Assembly (NCBI RefSeq): GCF_965249985.1 | Contig: NZ_OZ252280.1 | Reading direction: 5' to 3' (one strand) | Origin: Algiphilus sp022763315 | GTDB taxonomy: Bacteria; Pseudomonadota; Gammaproteobacteria; Nevskiales; Nevskiaceae | DNA: 64,000 nucleotides | Part shown: piece by piece, positions 18,336 through 27,014 of the stretch | Position numbering within the stretch: the stretch's first letter is position 1 | Layout: each line of letters begins with the position of its first letter | Position numbers and translations under genes: made by a program | The notes under the pieces: generated by a model | The model's input: only the letters and a program-made list of their open reading frames with translations | The model's database searches: none | Told to the model about the DNA's origin: nothing

Positions 18336-19487
18336 CTAGCCCAGGCGCTCCAGGATGGTCACGTTGGCGACACCGCCGCCTTCGCACATGGTCTGCAGGC
18401 CGTAGCGCCCCTTGCGCCGTTCCAGCTCGTGCAGCAGCGTCGTCATCAGCTTGGTGCCGGTAGCCCCCAGCGGATGGCCCAGCGCGATCGCGCCGCCATT
18501 GACATTGACGTTTTCGTGATCGAAGCCGGTGTCCTTCATCCAGGCCATCGGCACCGAGGCGAAGGCCTCGTTGCATTCCGCGATGGTGAAGTCACTGGGC
18601 TTCATGCCGGTCTTCTTCAATGCGCGCAGCGTGGCCGGGATGGGCGCCGTCAACATGGCGATGGGGTCGTCGCCCATGACCTCCATGTGATGGATGCGGG
18701 CGCGCGGGGTGAGGTTGTAGCGCTTCAGCGCCGCCTCGGACACAACCAGCACGGCGGAAGCGCCATCGCAGGTCTGGCTTGCCACGGCGGCGGTCAGGCT
18801 GCCCCCTTCGGCCAGCACGTCGAGCTCTGCCATTTTCTCAAGCGAGGTCTCGCGCGTGGTCTCGTCGTGGTCGAGGCCGTTGAGCGGCAGGATCTCGCGC
18901 TTGAAATGTCCGGCCGCCATCGCGGCGCGGGCGCGCTCGTGACTGGTCAGCGCGAAGCGTTCCATCGTCGGGCGATCCAGCCCCCAGCGGTCCGCGATCA
19001 GCTGCGCGCCGTGGAACTGGGTGACGGGCTCGCTGCCGAAGCGCGCGGTCCAGCCTTCACTGCCGGAAAAGGGATCCGGGAAGCCGAGCGGCTGGGCGGC
19101 AGTCATCGCCGAGCCGATGGGAACCCGGCTCATGGTCTGCACGCCACCGGCAATGACGACGTCCTGCGTGCCGCTCATGACGGCTTGCGCGGCGAAGTGC
19201 ACCGCCTGCTGCGACGAGCCGCATTGGCGGTCGATGGTGACACCGGGCACGCTCAGCGGCAGACCTGCGGCCAGCCAGCAGCTGCGCGCAATATTGCCCG
19301 CCATCGGTCCCACGGCGTCCACACACCCGAAGATGACATCGTCGATCTCCTCAGCGGGGACGGCGTTGCGCTCGACAATGGCCTTCAGTACGTGCGCGCC
19401 GAGGTCGGCAGCATGGACGTCGGCCAGGCTTCCCCGGCGCTTTCCGGTGGGACTTCTGACTGCATCAACGAGATAGGCTTCTGGCAC
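18336..19487 (-). CDS. fadA6: FadA6-like thiolase of C/D-ring degradation
   Basis: 383 residues starting at GTG 19487 with GGAG 8 nt upstream. Catalytic cysteine Cys89 is in TIDRQCGSSQQA. The remaining motifs are ECNEAFAS, NVNGGAIALGHPLGATG and MCEGGGVAN. The segment FGCVDAVGPMAGNIARSCWLAAGLP matches mycobacterial FadA6, which cleaves an acyl-CoA late in the HIP pathway, after IpdAB opens the last ring. Its neighbours (fadE32-like and fadE31 upstream) fit the same pathway. Confidence 0.88.
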   Translation of the reverse strand: MPEAYLVDAVRSPTGKRRGSLADVHAADLGAHVLKAIVERNAVPAEEIDDVIFGCVDAVGPMAGNIARSCWLAAGLPLSVPGVTIDRQCGSSQQAVHFAAQAVMSGTQDVVIAGGVQTMSRVPIGSAMTAAQPLGFPDPFSGSEGWTARFGSEPVTQFHGAQLIADRWGLDRPTMERFALTSHERARAAMAAGHFKREILPLNGLDHDETTRETSLEKMAELDVLAEGGSLTAAVASQTCDGASAVLVVSEAALKRYNLTPRARIHHMEVMGDDPIAMLTAPIPATLRALKKTGMKPSDFTIAECNEAFASVPMAWMKDTGFDHENVNVNGGAIALGHPLGATGTKLMTTLLHELERRKGRYGLQTMCEGGGVANVTILERLG

Positions 19488-19501
19488 GTGTGGATCTCCT
19501 G

Positions 19502-20605
19502 TCAGCGGCTGACCGCGCTCACACGCGGTGCTGGCGCTTCGCCGTAGTGTGTGGAAAAGGTGTTGGACGGCCCGAGCGCCGCTTGATCATCAAAGATGTC
19601 TTCGGCGATCCGCGCCTTGTGGTGGGCCAAGTCCCCCCAGCCGGCGTCAAGCACCCATGCCCGCTTCATGAACATCTGTAGATCGGCCTCCCAGGTATAG
19701 CCCATGGCGCCATGCGCCTGAATGCTGGCGCGCGCCGCCTTGTGTGCGGCCTCGCTGGCCTGCATGCGCGCCTGCGCCACCGCGTGCCCCGCGCGCGCAT
19801 GACCGCGGCCGATGCAGTAGGCGGCGCGATGCACCACCGGTTCGGCGAACTCGATGGCGACCGCCACATCGGCCAGGGGATGCTTCACACCCTGGAAGGT
19901 GCCGATGATCTTGCCGAACTGCTTGCGCTGCGCGGCGTAGTCCACGCCCAGATCCAGCATGCGCTGCGCCAGTCCGACTTGCTGCGCCGCGGTAGCGAGG
20001 CCACCGCGCAGCAGCAGCCGCTGCCACAGCGGGGCGCCAATGCGGGCATCGGCGATGCGCGTGCTGGCTTCCGGTTTCCATTCGACCTGACTCAGCCGTC
20101 GCGAATTGTCGATGCTCGGTTGCGCCGTCAGCTTGACCGCGTCCGGGCGCACCGCGTGGACAGCATCGTTGTGCCACATCAACAGCAAGTTGGCGGTGCC
20201 GGCATCGGCCACAAAGGGATTGCTCGGATGCCCGATGGCCACGCGCGCCTCGCCGCTGGCGATCCGCGGCAACCATTCGCGCTTGATCTCGATGTCGCCG
20301 GACAGCTCGCTGAGAAGGCCGGCCGCCAGATAAGCGGTATCCACCAGCGATTCGGGGATGGCGTAGTAGCCGAGTTCCTGCAGCACCAAGACCCAATCCA
20401 GATCACCGAGCCCGATGCCGCCGAAATCCTCCGGCACAGACAGCGCGGTCAGACCCTGGTCCGCCAGCCTGGCGCGCAGGTCGGCCGAGCGGCCGCTGGT
20501 GGTCTCCCAGATTTCACGCAGCATCTCCGGTGCGGCCTCGACCATGAGAAATTTGCGAATGGCGTCGCGGAAGGCGATCTGATGACTTTCAAAAGTGAAG
20601 TCCAT
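19502..20605 (-). CDS. FadE32-like acyl-CoA dehydrogenase, small-subunit type
   Basis: 367 residues. The N-terminus MDFTFESHQIAFRDAIRKFL and AQGLTALSVPEDFGG-like segment (DQGLTALSVPEDFGG) are recognisable. The centre is diverged, and the C-terminal domain carries AAQRKQFGKIIGTFQGVKH and AHGAMGYTWEADLQMF. It follows fadE31 by 11 bp, the order expected for FadE31-FadE32 partner subunits, which form heterotetramers in M. tuberculosis. AGGAG precedes the ATG. The residues after about 345 (FSTHYGEAPAPRVS) form a short poorly conserved tail. Confidence 0.82.
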   Translation of the reverse strand: MDFTFESHQIAFRDAIRKFLMVEAAPEMLREIWETTSGRSADLRARLADQGLTALSVPEDFGGIGLGDLDWVLVLQELGYYAIPESLVDTAYLAAGLLSELSGDIEIKREWLPRIASGEARVAIGHPSNPFVADAGTANLLLMWHNDAVHAVRPDAVKLTAQPSIDNSRRLSQVEWKPEASTRIADARIGAPLWQRLLLRGGLATAAQQVGLAQRMLDLGVDYAAQRKQFGKIIGTFQGVKHPLADVAVAIEFAEPVVHRAAYCIGRGHARAGHAVAQARMQASEAAHKAARASIQAHGAMGYTWEADLQMFMKRAWVLDAGWGDLAHHKARIAEDIFDDQAALGPSNTFSTHYGEAPAPRVSAVSR

Positions 20606-20616
20606 AGGGCACTCCT

Positions 20617-21783
20617 TCAGGCGCGTGGCATGCCGAGCACGCGCTCGGCAATGATGTTGCGCTGAATCTCGTTGGTACCAGCGTAGATGGGACCGGCCTG
20701 GGCGAACAGGAAGCCGTCCAGCCAGTGGCTGATGCCGGCCGCCTCCGGGGCATGCGGCAGAAGCTGGGCGCGTGCGCCGAGAATCTTCATCGCCGTTTCG
20801 TGCAGCAGCAGATCAAGTTCCGACCAGAAGATCTTGTTGGTACTCGCCTCGGCGCCGATCTTGCCGCCCTTGGCAAGGCGCGATGCGGTGCGGTAGGTCG
20901 CCAATGCATAGGCTTCCGCCGCCACATAACCGCGGGTGATGGCGTCACGGATGCCCGGATCGCGATCCGCCTGCGTCTGGTTGTCCTTATACAGATCCAC
21001 CAGCGCCTTGGCGGTCTGCTGGAAACGGCCGGGAGAGCGCAGCATGAGTCCGCGCTCGAAGCCGGCGGTGGCCATGGCGATGCGCCAGCCGGAGCCTTCT
21101 TCGCCGATCAGGTTCTCGGCCGGCACGCGCACGTCATCGAAGAAGATCTCGGCGAAGCCGGGCTGACCATTCAACTGCTTGATCGGCCGGATGCTGATGC
21201 CCGGCAGATTCAGCGGCAGCAGGATGAAGCTCAGGCCATGGTGGCGCTGCGACGCGGGATCGGTACGGAACAGGCCGAAAAGCCAGTCGGCATAGACCGC
21301 CCGCGTCGACCAGGTCTTCTGGCCGTTGATGACGTAGTGATCGCCATCGCGGATGGCGCTGCAGCGCAGCGAGGCCATGTCGGAACCGGCGCCCGGCTCG
21401 GACCAGCCCTGCGCCCAGATTTCCTCACCCGAGGCCATCGGTGGCAGGAAGCGCTGCTTCTGCGCCTCGGTGCCGTATTCCATGAGCGTCGGCGCGAGCA
21501 GGAAGATGCCGTTCTGGTTGACGCGCAGCGGCGCGCCGGCGCCCCAATATTCTTCCTCGAAGATCAGCCAGTCGATCAGGCCGCAGCCGCGCCCGCCATA
21601 TTCCTTCGGCCAGGTGACGGCCGACCAACCGCCGTCGAAGAGAGTCCTTTCCCAGGCGCGATGCGCTTCGAAGCCTTCGGCGGTGTCGAGGCATTCCAGG
21701 GGCTTTTCAGGCAGATGTTCGGACAGCCATTGGCGGACTTCCTCGCGGAAGGCGCGCTGTCTTTCGGTGTATTCCAGTCTCAT
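20617..21783 (-). CDS. fadE31: FadE31-like acyl-CoA dehydrogenase
   Basis: 388 residues. It resembles mycobacterial FadE31 along its length: TWPKEYGGRGCGLIDWLIFE, WAQGWSEPGAGSDMASLR, QKTWSTRAVYADWLFGLFR, ERGLMLRSPGRF and the ending GPIYAGTNEIQRNIIAERVL. FadE31 is a flavin-dependent dehydrogenase subunit acting on ring-opened CoA esters in C/D-ring degradation, normally with a FadE32 or FadE33 partner. Its ATG overlaps the echA20 stop by four bases (ATGA). Confidence 0.88.
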   Translation of the reverse strand: MRLEYTERQRAFREEVRQWLSEHLPEKPLECLDTAEGFEAHRAWERTLFDGGWSAVTWPKEYGGRGCGLIDWLIFEEEYWGAGAPLRVNQNGIFLLAPTLMEYGTEAQKQRFLPPMASGEEIWAQGWSEPGAGSDMASLRCSAIRDGDHYVINGQKTWSTRAVYADWLFGLFRTDPASQRHHGLSFILLPLNLPGISIRPIKQLNGQPGFAEIFFDDVRVPAENLIGEEGSGWRIAMATAGFERGLMLRSPGRFQQTAKALVDLYKDNQTQADRDPGIRDAITRGYVAAEAYALATYRTASRLAKGGKIGAEASTNKIFWSELDLLLHETAMKILGARAQLLPHAPEAAGISHWLDGFLFAQAGPIYAGTNEIQRNIIAERVLGMPRA

Positions 21784-22571
21784 GATGCGTTGCTGTTCGG
21801 GGGTTTGGCGGGATCGGCCTCAAACTGCGCGTCCCGTTTCTGTACGAAGGCCTGCCGGGTTTCGGCGGAATCCGGGCTCATGTAGGCCTGTAGCGTGAAT
21901 CCCTGCTCCCAGCGGTACTTGCTTTCGAGATTGCCGTCCTCGACGCCGTTGAGGGATTCCTTGGCCAGCCTGAGCATGGTTCCGCTCTTTTTGGCAATGG
22001 TTCCAGCCATGTCCAGCGCCTCGGCGCGCAGCGCATCGGCGCTGACCACGCGTTCCAAGGCACCGAGCCGGTACGCTTCCTGCGCGTCGATGGGCGCGCC
22101 AGTGAAATACATGGCGCGCACCTTCTGCACCGGGAACAGTCGCTGCAGATGGGCGCCGCCGCCCATGGCGCCGCGGTCCACTTCGGGGACGCCGAAGGTG
22201 GCGGTGTCGGCCGCGATGACGATATCGGCCGCACCGGCAATGCCGATGCCACCACCGAGCACAAAGCCGTGCACAGCCACGATCACCGGCAGCGGATGCC
22301 GGTGGATGGCCTCGAAGGTGCGGTAGTTGCCGGCGTTGACGTCGACAATCCGCTCCGGGTGGGCATCCAGTTCCTTGATATCCACGCCGGCGCAGAAGCC
22401 GCGCCCTTCGGCGCGCACCACCAGCACGCGCAGATCGTCGCGCGCACCGAGCTGGGCAATGCAGTCGGCCAGGGCGTGCCACTCGCGGCTGTCGAGGGCA
22501 TTCACCGGCGGCTTGTTGATCACCACCTCGGCAATGCCGGGGTGTTCCTGCACCACGATGGCCTGCGTCAT
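21780..22571 (-). CDS. echA20: EchA20-like crotonase-fold ring hydrolase
   Basis: 263 residues of crotonase fold. Oxyanion-hole regions are GRGFCAGVDIKELD and VLGGGIGIAGAADI, and PEVDRGAMGGGAHL carries the usual active-site glutamate/acid position. Similarity to EchA20 includes PPVNAL, the EGRGF-AGVDIKE block and YRWEQGFTLQ. In actinobacteria EchA20 hydrolytically opens the D ring of a HIP-CoA derivative. It overlaps ipdC at its start and fadE31 at its end, both by ATGA, so the three are translationally coupled. The C-terminal ADPAKPPNSNAS tail is unconserved. Confidence 0.88.
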   Translation of the reverse strand: MTQAIVVQEHPGIAEVVINKPPVNALDSREWHALADCIAQLGARDDLRVLVVRAEGRGFCAGVDIKELDAHPERIVDVNAGNYRTFEAIHRHPLPVIVAVHGFVLGGGIGIAGAADIVIAADTATFGVPEVDRGAMGGGAHLQRLFPVQKVRAMYFTGAPIDAQEAYRLGALERVVSADALRAEALDMAGTIAKKSGTMLRLAKESLNGVEDGNLESKYRWEQGFTLQAYMSPDSAETRQAFVQKRDAQFEADPAKPPNSNAS

Positions 22572-23668
22572 GAAACTCCCACCTCCCTGATATCGGCCGA
22601 CGCCGGTTGCTGCGGTGCGATGCGTGGCATGGCGGCAATGCGGCCCTCGGCCTCTTCGACGATGCGCGCAATCAGCTCCTGCACCGGCGGCAGGTCATTG
22701 ATGACAGCGGCCACCTGACCGCTCGGCAGCACCCCTTCGTCGGGATGGCCTTCGACCATGGCGCGCTGGATCAGCATCGGCGCATTCGCCGCCGAAATTG
22801 TTTGCGTGAAGGAATCCCCGGAGCGTATCGCGCTGACGAAGGTGCGCAGCATGTGCATCACGCTCATGCCGGTGCGCTGCTTCATGCGCCAGGCAGAAGC
22901 CAGCGCCACGAACATGCGGCGCAATCCGCTGCCCTGCTCCAGGCGCAGCAGTGTGGGGTTGTCGATCATGCGCTGTGGCATGCCGTCGACCGCGGTGGAC
23001 GCACGAATGCGGCCGGCGTCCTGCACCTGCTGGTATTGCGCCAGCGTGGTCGCCGGCACCGGTGATTCCGCGGTCATCAGAAAACGGGTGCCCATAGCGA
23101 TGCCGGCGGCGCCGTAGGCCAGCGCTGCGGCCAGGCCACGGCCATCGGAGAATCCGCCCGCCGCGACCACCGGCACATCCACCGCATTCAGCACTTGCGG
23201 CAACAGCAGCGTGGTGGGCACGGCGCCGGTATGGCCGCCGCCCTCGCTGCCCTGGATGGTGATGATGTCCGCACCGAGCTGCACCGCCTTCTGCGCGTGC
23301 TTGAGCGCGCCCACGGTCGGCATGCACAGCACACCGGCCTGTTTGAAGCGGGCAATGGTCTCGGCATTCGGGCCACGGCCGTAGCTCACCGCGCGCACGC
23401 GGTCGCTGTGCTGCAGCACGCGCTCGATGACGTCCTGCGCATTGGGCTGGAACATGTGGAAGTTCACGCCAAAGGGGCCGCTGCACAGCTGGCGCACCTC
23501 TGCCAGCGCGGCGTCGAGTTCCTCGGTGGACATAGTGGCCGCAGCCAGAAAGCCGAAGCCGCCAGCGTTGGTGGTGGCAGCCACCAGCCGGGCATCCGCC
23601 ACCCACCCCATCGCGGTTTGAACGATCGGATAACGGCAGCCGAGCAACTGGGTCAGAGGCGTATCCAT
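22568..23668 (-). CDS. ipdC: IpdC-like flavin-dependent oxidoreductase (NMO family)
   Basis: 366 residues of the 2-nitropropane dioxygenase/nitronate monooxygenase TIM-barrel family. The N-terminus PLTQLLGCRYPIVQTAMGWV and the flavin-phosphate loops QGSEGGGHTG and VAAGGFSDGRGLAAAL match IpdC (Rv3553). IpdC is required in actinobacteria to introduce a double bond into the HIP-CoA intermediate before ring opening. It is the same length as IpdC and lies beside echA20, ipdA and ipdB. It starts 3 bp after the thiolase-like gene. Confidence 0.87.
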   Translation of the reverse strand: MDTPLTQLLGCRYPIVQTAMGWVADARLVAATTNAGGFGFLAAATMSTEELDAALAEVRQLCSGPFGVNFHMFQPNAQDVIERVLQHSDRVRAVSYGRGPNAETIARFKQAGVLCMPTVGALKHAQKAVQLGADIITIQGSEGGGHTGAVPTTLLLPQVLNAVDVPVVAAGGFSDGRGLAAALAYGAAGIAMGTRFLMTAESPVPATTLAQYQQVQDAGRIRASTAVDGMPQRMIDNPTLLRLEQGSGLRRMFVALASAWRMKQRTGMSVMHMLRTFVSAIRSGDSFTQTISAANAPMLIQRAMVEGHPDEGVLPSGQVAAVINDLPPVQELIARIVEEAEGRIAAMPRIAPQQPASADIREVGVS

Positions 23669-23671
23669 GGC

Positions 23672-24853
23672 CTAGCGCTCCACGATCACGCAGGAACCGT
23701 GACCGAATAACCCTTGATTGGCGGTAATGCCGACGCGCGCACCCTGCACCTGACGTTCCCCCGCCCGCTCACTGAGCTGCCAGTGCAACTCGCATACCTG
23801 GGCGATGGCCTGCGCCGGCACGGCCTCGCCGAAGCAGGCCAGACCGCCAGAGGGGTTCACCGGCAGCTTGCCGCCGATGCGGGTATCGCCCCGGCGCAGC
23901 CACTGCGCGGCCTCACCGCGCGCGCACAGGCCGAGGTCTTCCATCCAGTCGAGTTCCAACGCCGTGGAGAGGTCATAGACCTCGGCCACATCGACGTCCT
24001 CGGGGCCGATGCCGGCCTGCTCGAAGGCCGCCAGCGGCAGCGTGGCGCGGAAGCTGTGCGGCGATGCCGCCGCGGTCGAATCGGTGGCCAGATCGGGCAT
24101 TTCCACCGTGGCCGAGGCAAAGGTCGGCGTCGCCGTCGAAATGCCGGCGATGCGCGGCGTGTGCTGCTTGCCCTTGGCGCGGGCGTAGTCGGCGCTACAC
24201 ACCACCAGCGCGGCGCCACCGTCCGAGGTGGCACAGACATCCATCAGCCGCAGCGGGTCGGCCACCACCGGCGACTGCGCCACATCCTCGGCGGTGAAGG
24301 TCTTGCGATAGCGCGCGTTGGTGTTCTTGGCGCCGTGGGCGGCGTTCTTCACCTTGACCGCGGCGAAGTCCTCGCTGGTATCGCCATAGAGCGCCATGCG
24401 GCGGCGGGCATACAGCGCGAAATAGGTAGGGTTGGTGATGCCGATGCGGAAGCGCACCCAATCCGGGTCGTCCGGCCGTTCGCCGGCCTGCGGCTTGAGA
24501 AAGCCCTTGGGCGTGGTATCCGCGCCGATGACCAGCGCGACCTCGCATTCGCCGGCCGCGATCTTGGCGCGCGCGGCGGCAAGGGCCTGCGCGCCCGAGG
24601 CGCAGGCGGCATAGGAGGTATTCACCTGCGCGCCCTGCCAGCCCAGCGCCTGGGCGAAGGTCGCGCCGGCCACGTAGCCGGGATAGCCGCAGCGCATGGT
24701 GGCGGCACCGGAGATGAAGCCCACGTCCCGCCAGTCGACTTCAGCTTCGGCCAGCGCCGCGCGGGCAGCATGCACGCCGTAGCGCGTGAAGTGCTCGCCC
24801 CACTTGCCCCAGGGGTGCATGCCTGCGCCCAGAATGTGGATGGCGTTGCTCAT
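23672..24853 (-). CDS. Thiolase-superfamily lipid-transfer/aldolase-type protein (SCP2-thiolase-like)
   Basis: 393 residues, thiolase fold lacking the ordinary thiolase signatures. Visible motifs are SYAACASGAQALAAARAKI near residue 87 with a likely active cysteine, MDVCATSDGGAALVV, and GGKLPVNPSGGLACFGEAVP. This pattern is that of the Ltp2/SCP-x subfamily, which pairs with DUF35 proteins to form steroid side-chain aldolases. The ATG at 24853 overlaps the DUF35 stop (ATGA), so the two are produced together. A retro-aldol or thiolytic step on a steroid side chain or a ring intermediate is possible. Its position inside the ipd operon, between ipdB and ipdC, favours a ring-degradation role. Confidence 0.85.
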   Translation of the reverse strand: MSNAIHILGAGMHPWGKWGEHFTRYGVHAARAALAEAEVDWRDVGFISGAATMRCGYPGYVAGATFAQALGWQGAQVNTSYAACASGAQALAAARAKIAAGECEVALVIGADTTPKGFLKPQAGERPDDPDWVRFRIGITNPTYFALYARRRMALYGDTSEDFAAVKVKNAAHGAKNTNARYRKTFTAEDVAQSPVVADPLRLMDVCATSDGGAALVVCSADYARAKGKQHTPRIAGISTATPTFASATVEMPDLATDSTAAASPHSFRATLPLAAFEQAGIGPEDVDVAEVYDLSTALELDWMEDLGLCARGEAAQWLRRGDTRIGGKLPVNPSGGLACFGEAVPAQAIAQVCELHWQLSERAGERQVQGARVGITANQGLFGHGSCVIVER

Positions 24854-25302
24854 GCGTCCGCCCCTGCGGTTTGCGGCTTCCACTTCCAGATGATGGCGTC
24901 GCCTTCGTCGTCCGAGAACAGCGGCTCGACGATCAATTCCATCGGCGTGCCTACGCGCAGATCCTCGACGGCGATACCCTCGGCACATTGGCCGAGCACG
25001 ATCATGCCCTCGCGTTCCAGCTCCACCGCGGCAATGGCGAAGGGCTCGTAGGGATCCTTAACCGGGATGTAGGGCGCCGGCGGCTGGTAGGCCGCATTGG
25101 TGTAGGACCACAGCCGGCCGCTGCGCGACAGCGGTACCTCCTCGAAGTCTGTGCTGTCACAGGCCGGATTCCGGCAGAAGCTGTCCAGGCGCGGAAAGTA
25201 ATAGGTGCCGCAGGCGGTGCAGCGGCTGCCGAGCAGATGCGGCTTGCCGTCGCGTTCCGTCAGATAGCCTTCCAGCGCGGGCCGTATCTTGGCTGCGGTC
25301 AT
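24850..25302 (-). CDS. DUF35 (Zn-ribbon/OB-fold) partner of the thiolase-like protein
   Basis: 150 residues. A rubredoxin-like zinc ribbon is formed by Cys28, Cys31, Cys43 and Cys48 (CTACG and CRNPAC), followed by an OB-fold with LWSYTNAAYQPPAPYIPVKD. DUF35 proteins bind acyl-CoA and stabilise thiolase-like partners such as Ltp2. Here the start overlaps the ipdB stop and the end overlaps the thiolase-like start, both by ATGA, giving strict coupling. Confidence 0.87.
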   Translation of the reverse strand: MTAAKIRPALEGYLTERDGKPHLLGSRCTACGTYYFPRLDSFCRNPACDSTDFEEVPLSRSGRLWSYTNAAYQPPAPYIPVKDPYEPFAIAAVELEREGMIVLGQCAEGIAVEDLRVGTPMELIVEPLFSDDEGDAIIWKWKPQTAGADA

Positions 25303-26096
25303 GCCGCCTCCCGACGGGCCGGTGGGTTGTCCTTGACCTGCCGCGCGCGCAGATTGTGCGGGTCCATGCGCTGGATGATGGCCAGCTGTTCGGCCGTGGG
25401 CAGGGGCGTTTCGTGCAGATCATCGGCCTTGAGCAACGGGAAACCGGTGGCGGCCTGCACATCGTCGAAGGACACGCCCGGGTGCACCGAGCGCACGCGG
25501 ATGGCGTGGTCCGGGCCATCGAAATCCATCACGCAGAGATTGGTGACGATCACGCCGAAGGTGGCGTAGTCACGCTTCATGCCCTCACCCCAGCGCTCCG
25601 ACTTGTGGCCGACCCCGGAAACCATGTCCACTTCGCCTTCCACGAAGACGCGCGGGCCGTGGTTGGGCACGAAGAAGGAATTGCGGTGGTTGATGCTGTT
25701 GCCCGGCAGGCCACGCACGCCGAGGATGGCGGCTTTCGGCTGCTCGTAGCTGCCACCGACCACGGACAGATTCGTCTGCCCCCAGCGGTCGATCTGCGTC
25801 GGGCCGATCATGGCGTGGCGCGCGCCAAACCAGACGCACTCGAAGACGCGCTCGAAGGGCATGTAGCCCTCGTAGGCCGGCTGGTAGTCGCCGCGCGGGC
25901 CGATGGGCACTGGCTCGGAGACCAGATAGGCCTCGCTGTCGGTCATCAACAGCTCGGGCGAATGGGTCAGCTTGGCGAGACTGGCGCCGAGGCGCGGGAT
26001 CGCGCCGATACCGGAGGCGAAGATCTCGCCATTGTCGCGCCAGGCCTCGCTGGCGGCGACGATCATCAGCTCTGCAAGCGTGGGCTGTTCCGTCAT
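25299..26096 (-). CDS. ipdB: IpdB-like subunit of the ring-cleaving CoA-ester hydrolase
   Basis: 265 residues of the class I CoA-transferase beta fold. It contains TLAELMIVAASEAWRDNGEI, GPTQIDRWGQTNLSVVG, LPGNSINHRNSFFVPNHGPR and the ending DDVQAATGFPLL. The start MTEQPTLAEL at 26096 has AAGGA upstream; the longer frame adds a basic non-homologous leader. In actinobacteria IpdAB hydrolyses the last steroid ring of COCHEA-CoA without transferring CoA. It follows ipdA by 28 bp. Confidence 0.9.
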   Translation of the reverse strand: MTEQPTLAELMIVAASEAWRDNGEIFASGIGAIPRLGASLAKLTHSPELLMTDSEAYLVSEPVPIGPRGDYQPAYEGYMPFERVFECVWFGARHAMIGPTQIDRWGQTNLSVVGGSYEQPKAAILGVRGLPGNSINHRNSFFVPNHGPRVFVEGEVDMVSGVGHKSERWGEGMKRDYATFGVIVTNLCVMDFDGPDHAIRVRSVHPGVSFDDVQAATGFPLLKADDLHETPLPTAEQLAIIQRMDPHNLRARQVKDNPPARREAA

Positions 26097-26124
26097 AAAT
26101 CCTTGTTCCTTGCGCTCGGCCGGC

Positions 26125-27006
26125 TCAGAAATTGGGCACGGGCAGTTCGCGCACCCGCGCTTCGCCACCGACGGCGTCGAGATAGGCCTGCTCGCCCGGC
26201 GCGATGTAGCGCGCGACGTAGTCGTCCCAACCACCTTCTTCGGCGGCGGAGGCGTTGTAGGCCTTGAGGTGATCCATGTCCCAGCCGTAGTCCGGGCCCA
26301 TGTAGGTGGGGTGCGCGCCGCAGGGTGCTTCCACCACGCCCTTCACCAGATAGCGCTCGAAGCGGTTGTAGGCCGCCTGCTCGGCACTCATGCGCAGGTG
26401 GTCCGTCACCGTTTCGGCACTCACAAAGGTGGTGTCCGCGGCGCGGGCGAAGAGATGGTCGAAGAACACGTCGTTGCCGAAGGACAGGGTGTTGCCCAGG
26501 CGGTCCGCGGTGTTGACGTGCAGCAGCGCCGCATCCAGCTTCAGCGCCGGCATGGCGACATAGACCTCGCCATCGTCATAGGGCGAGGTCACCGTGCGCA
26601 GCTCGGGGTTGCGCGCCATCACATCCGTGGCCAGGCCAACCCGCGTCGGCAGGAAGGACATGCGCATGCCGGCGGCGCGCAGGCCCCACTCGAACATGCC
26701 TTCGTCCAGTTCCATCACCTCCATCTCGCCGTTCTGCCGCGCCTTGCGGAAGTACGGCTCCAGCGGAATCGCATCCATCGTCACAAAGGGATAGACGAGG
26801 CGCTTCACCTTGCCGGCCGCGCACAGCATGCCCACGTCCGGGCCGCCATAGGCCACCACGGTGAGATCGCGAATATCCGAGCGCAGCAGCGCCCGCACTA
26901 GCGCCATCGGCTTGCGGCGGGGTCCCCAGCCGCCAATGCCCAGCGTCATGCCGCTGCGCAGTTGCGCGATGGCGGCGTCGGCGCCCAGTGTCTTGTCTAA
27001 AGCCAT
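26125..27006 (-). CDS. ipdA: IpdA-like subunit of the ring-cleaving CoA-ester hydrolase
   Basis: 293 residues of the class I CoA-transferase alpha fold. It matches IpdA (Rv3551) in AIAQLRSGMTLGIGGWGPRRKP, VVAYGGPDVGMLCAAGKVKR and MELDEGM (Glu102, the probable active-site glutamate by family position). VEAPCGAHPTYMGPDYGWD is conserved towards the C-terminus. It works with IpdB to open the final carbocycle. AAGGA precedes the ATG; hsaC ends 8 bp upstream. Confidence 0.9.
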   Translation of the reverse strand: MALDKTLGADAAIAQLRSGMTLGIGGWGPRRKPMALVRALLRSDIRDLTVVAYGGPDVGMLCAAGKVKRLVYPFVTMDAIPLEPYFRKARQNGEMEVMELDEGMFEWGLRAAGMRMSFLPTRVGLATDVMARNPELRTVTSPYDDGEVYVAMPALKLDAALLHVNTADRLGNTLSFGNDVFFDHLFARAADTTFVSAETVTDHLRMSAEQAAYNRFERYLVKGVVEAPCGAHPTYMGPDYGWDMDHLKAYNASAAEEGGWDDYVARYIAPGEQAYLDAVGGEARVRELPVPNF

Positions 27007-27014
27007 GCCCGTCC

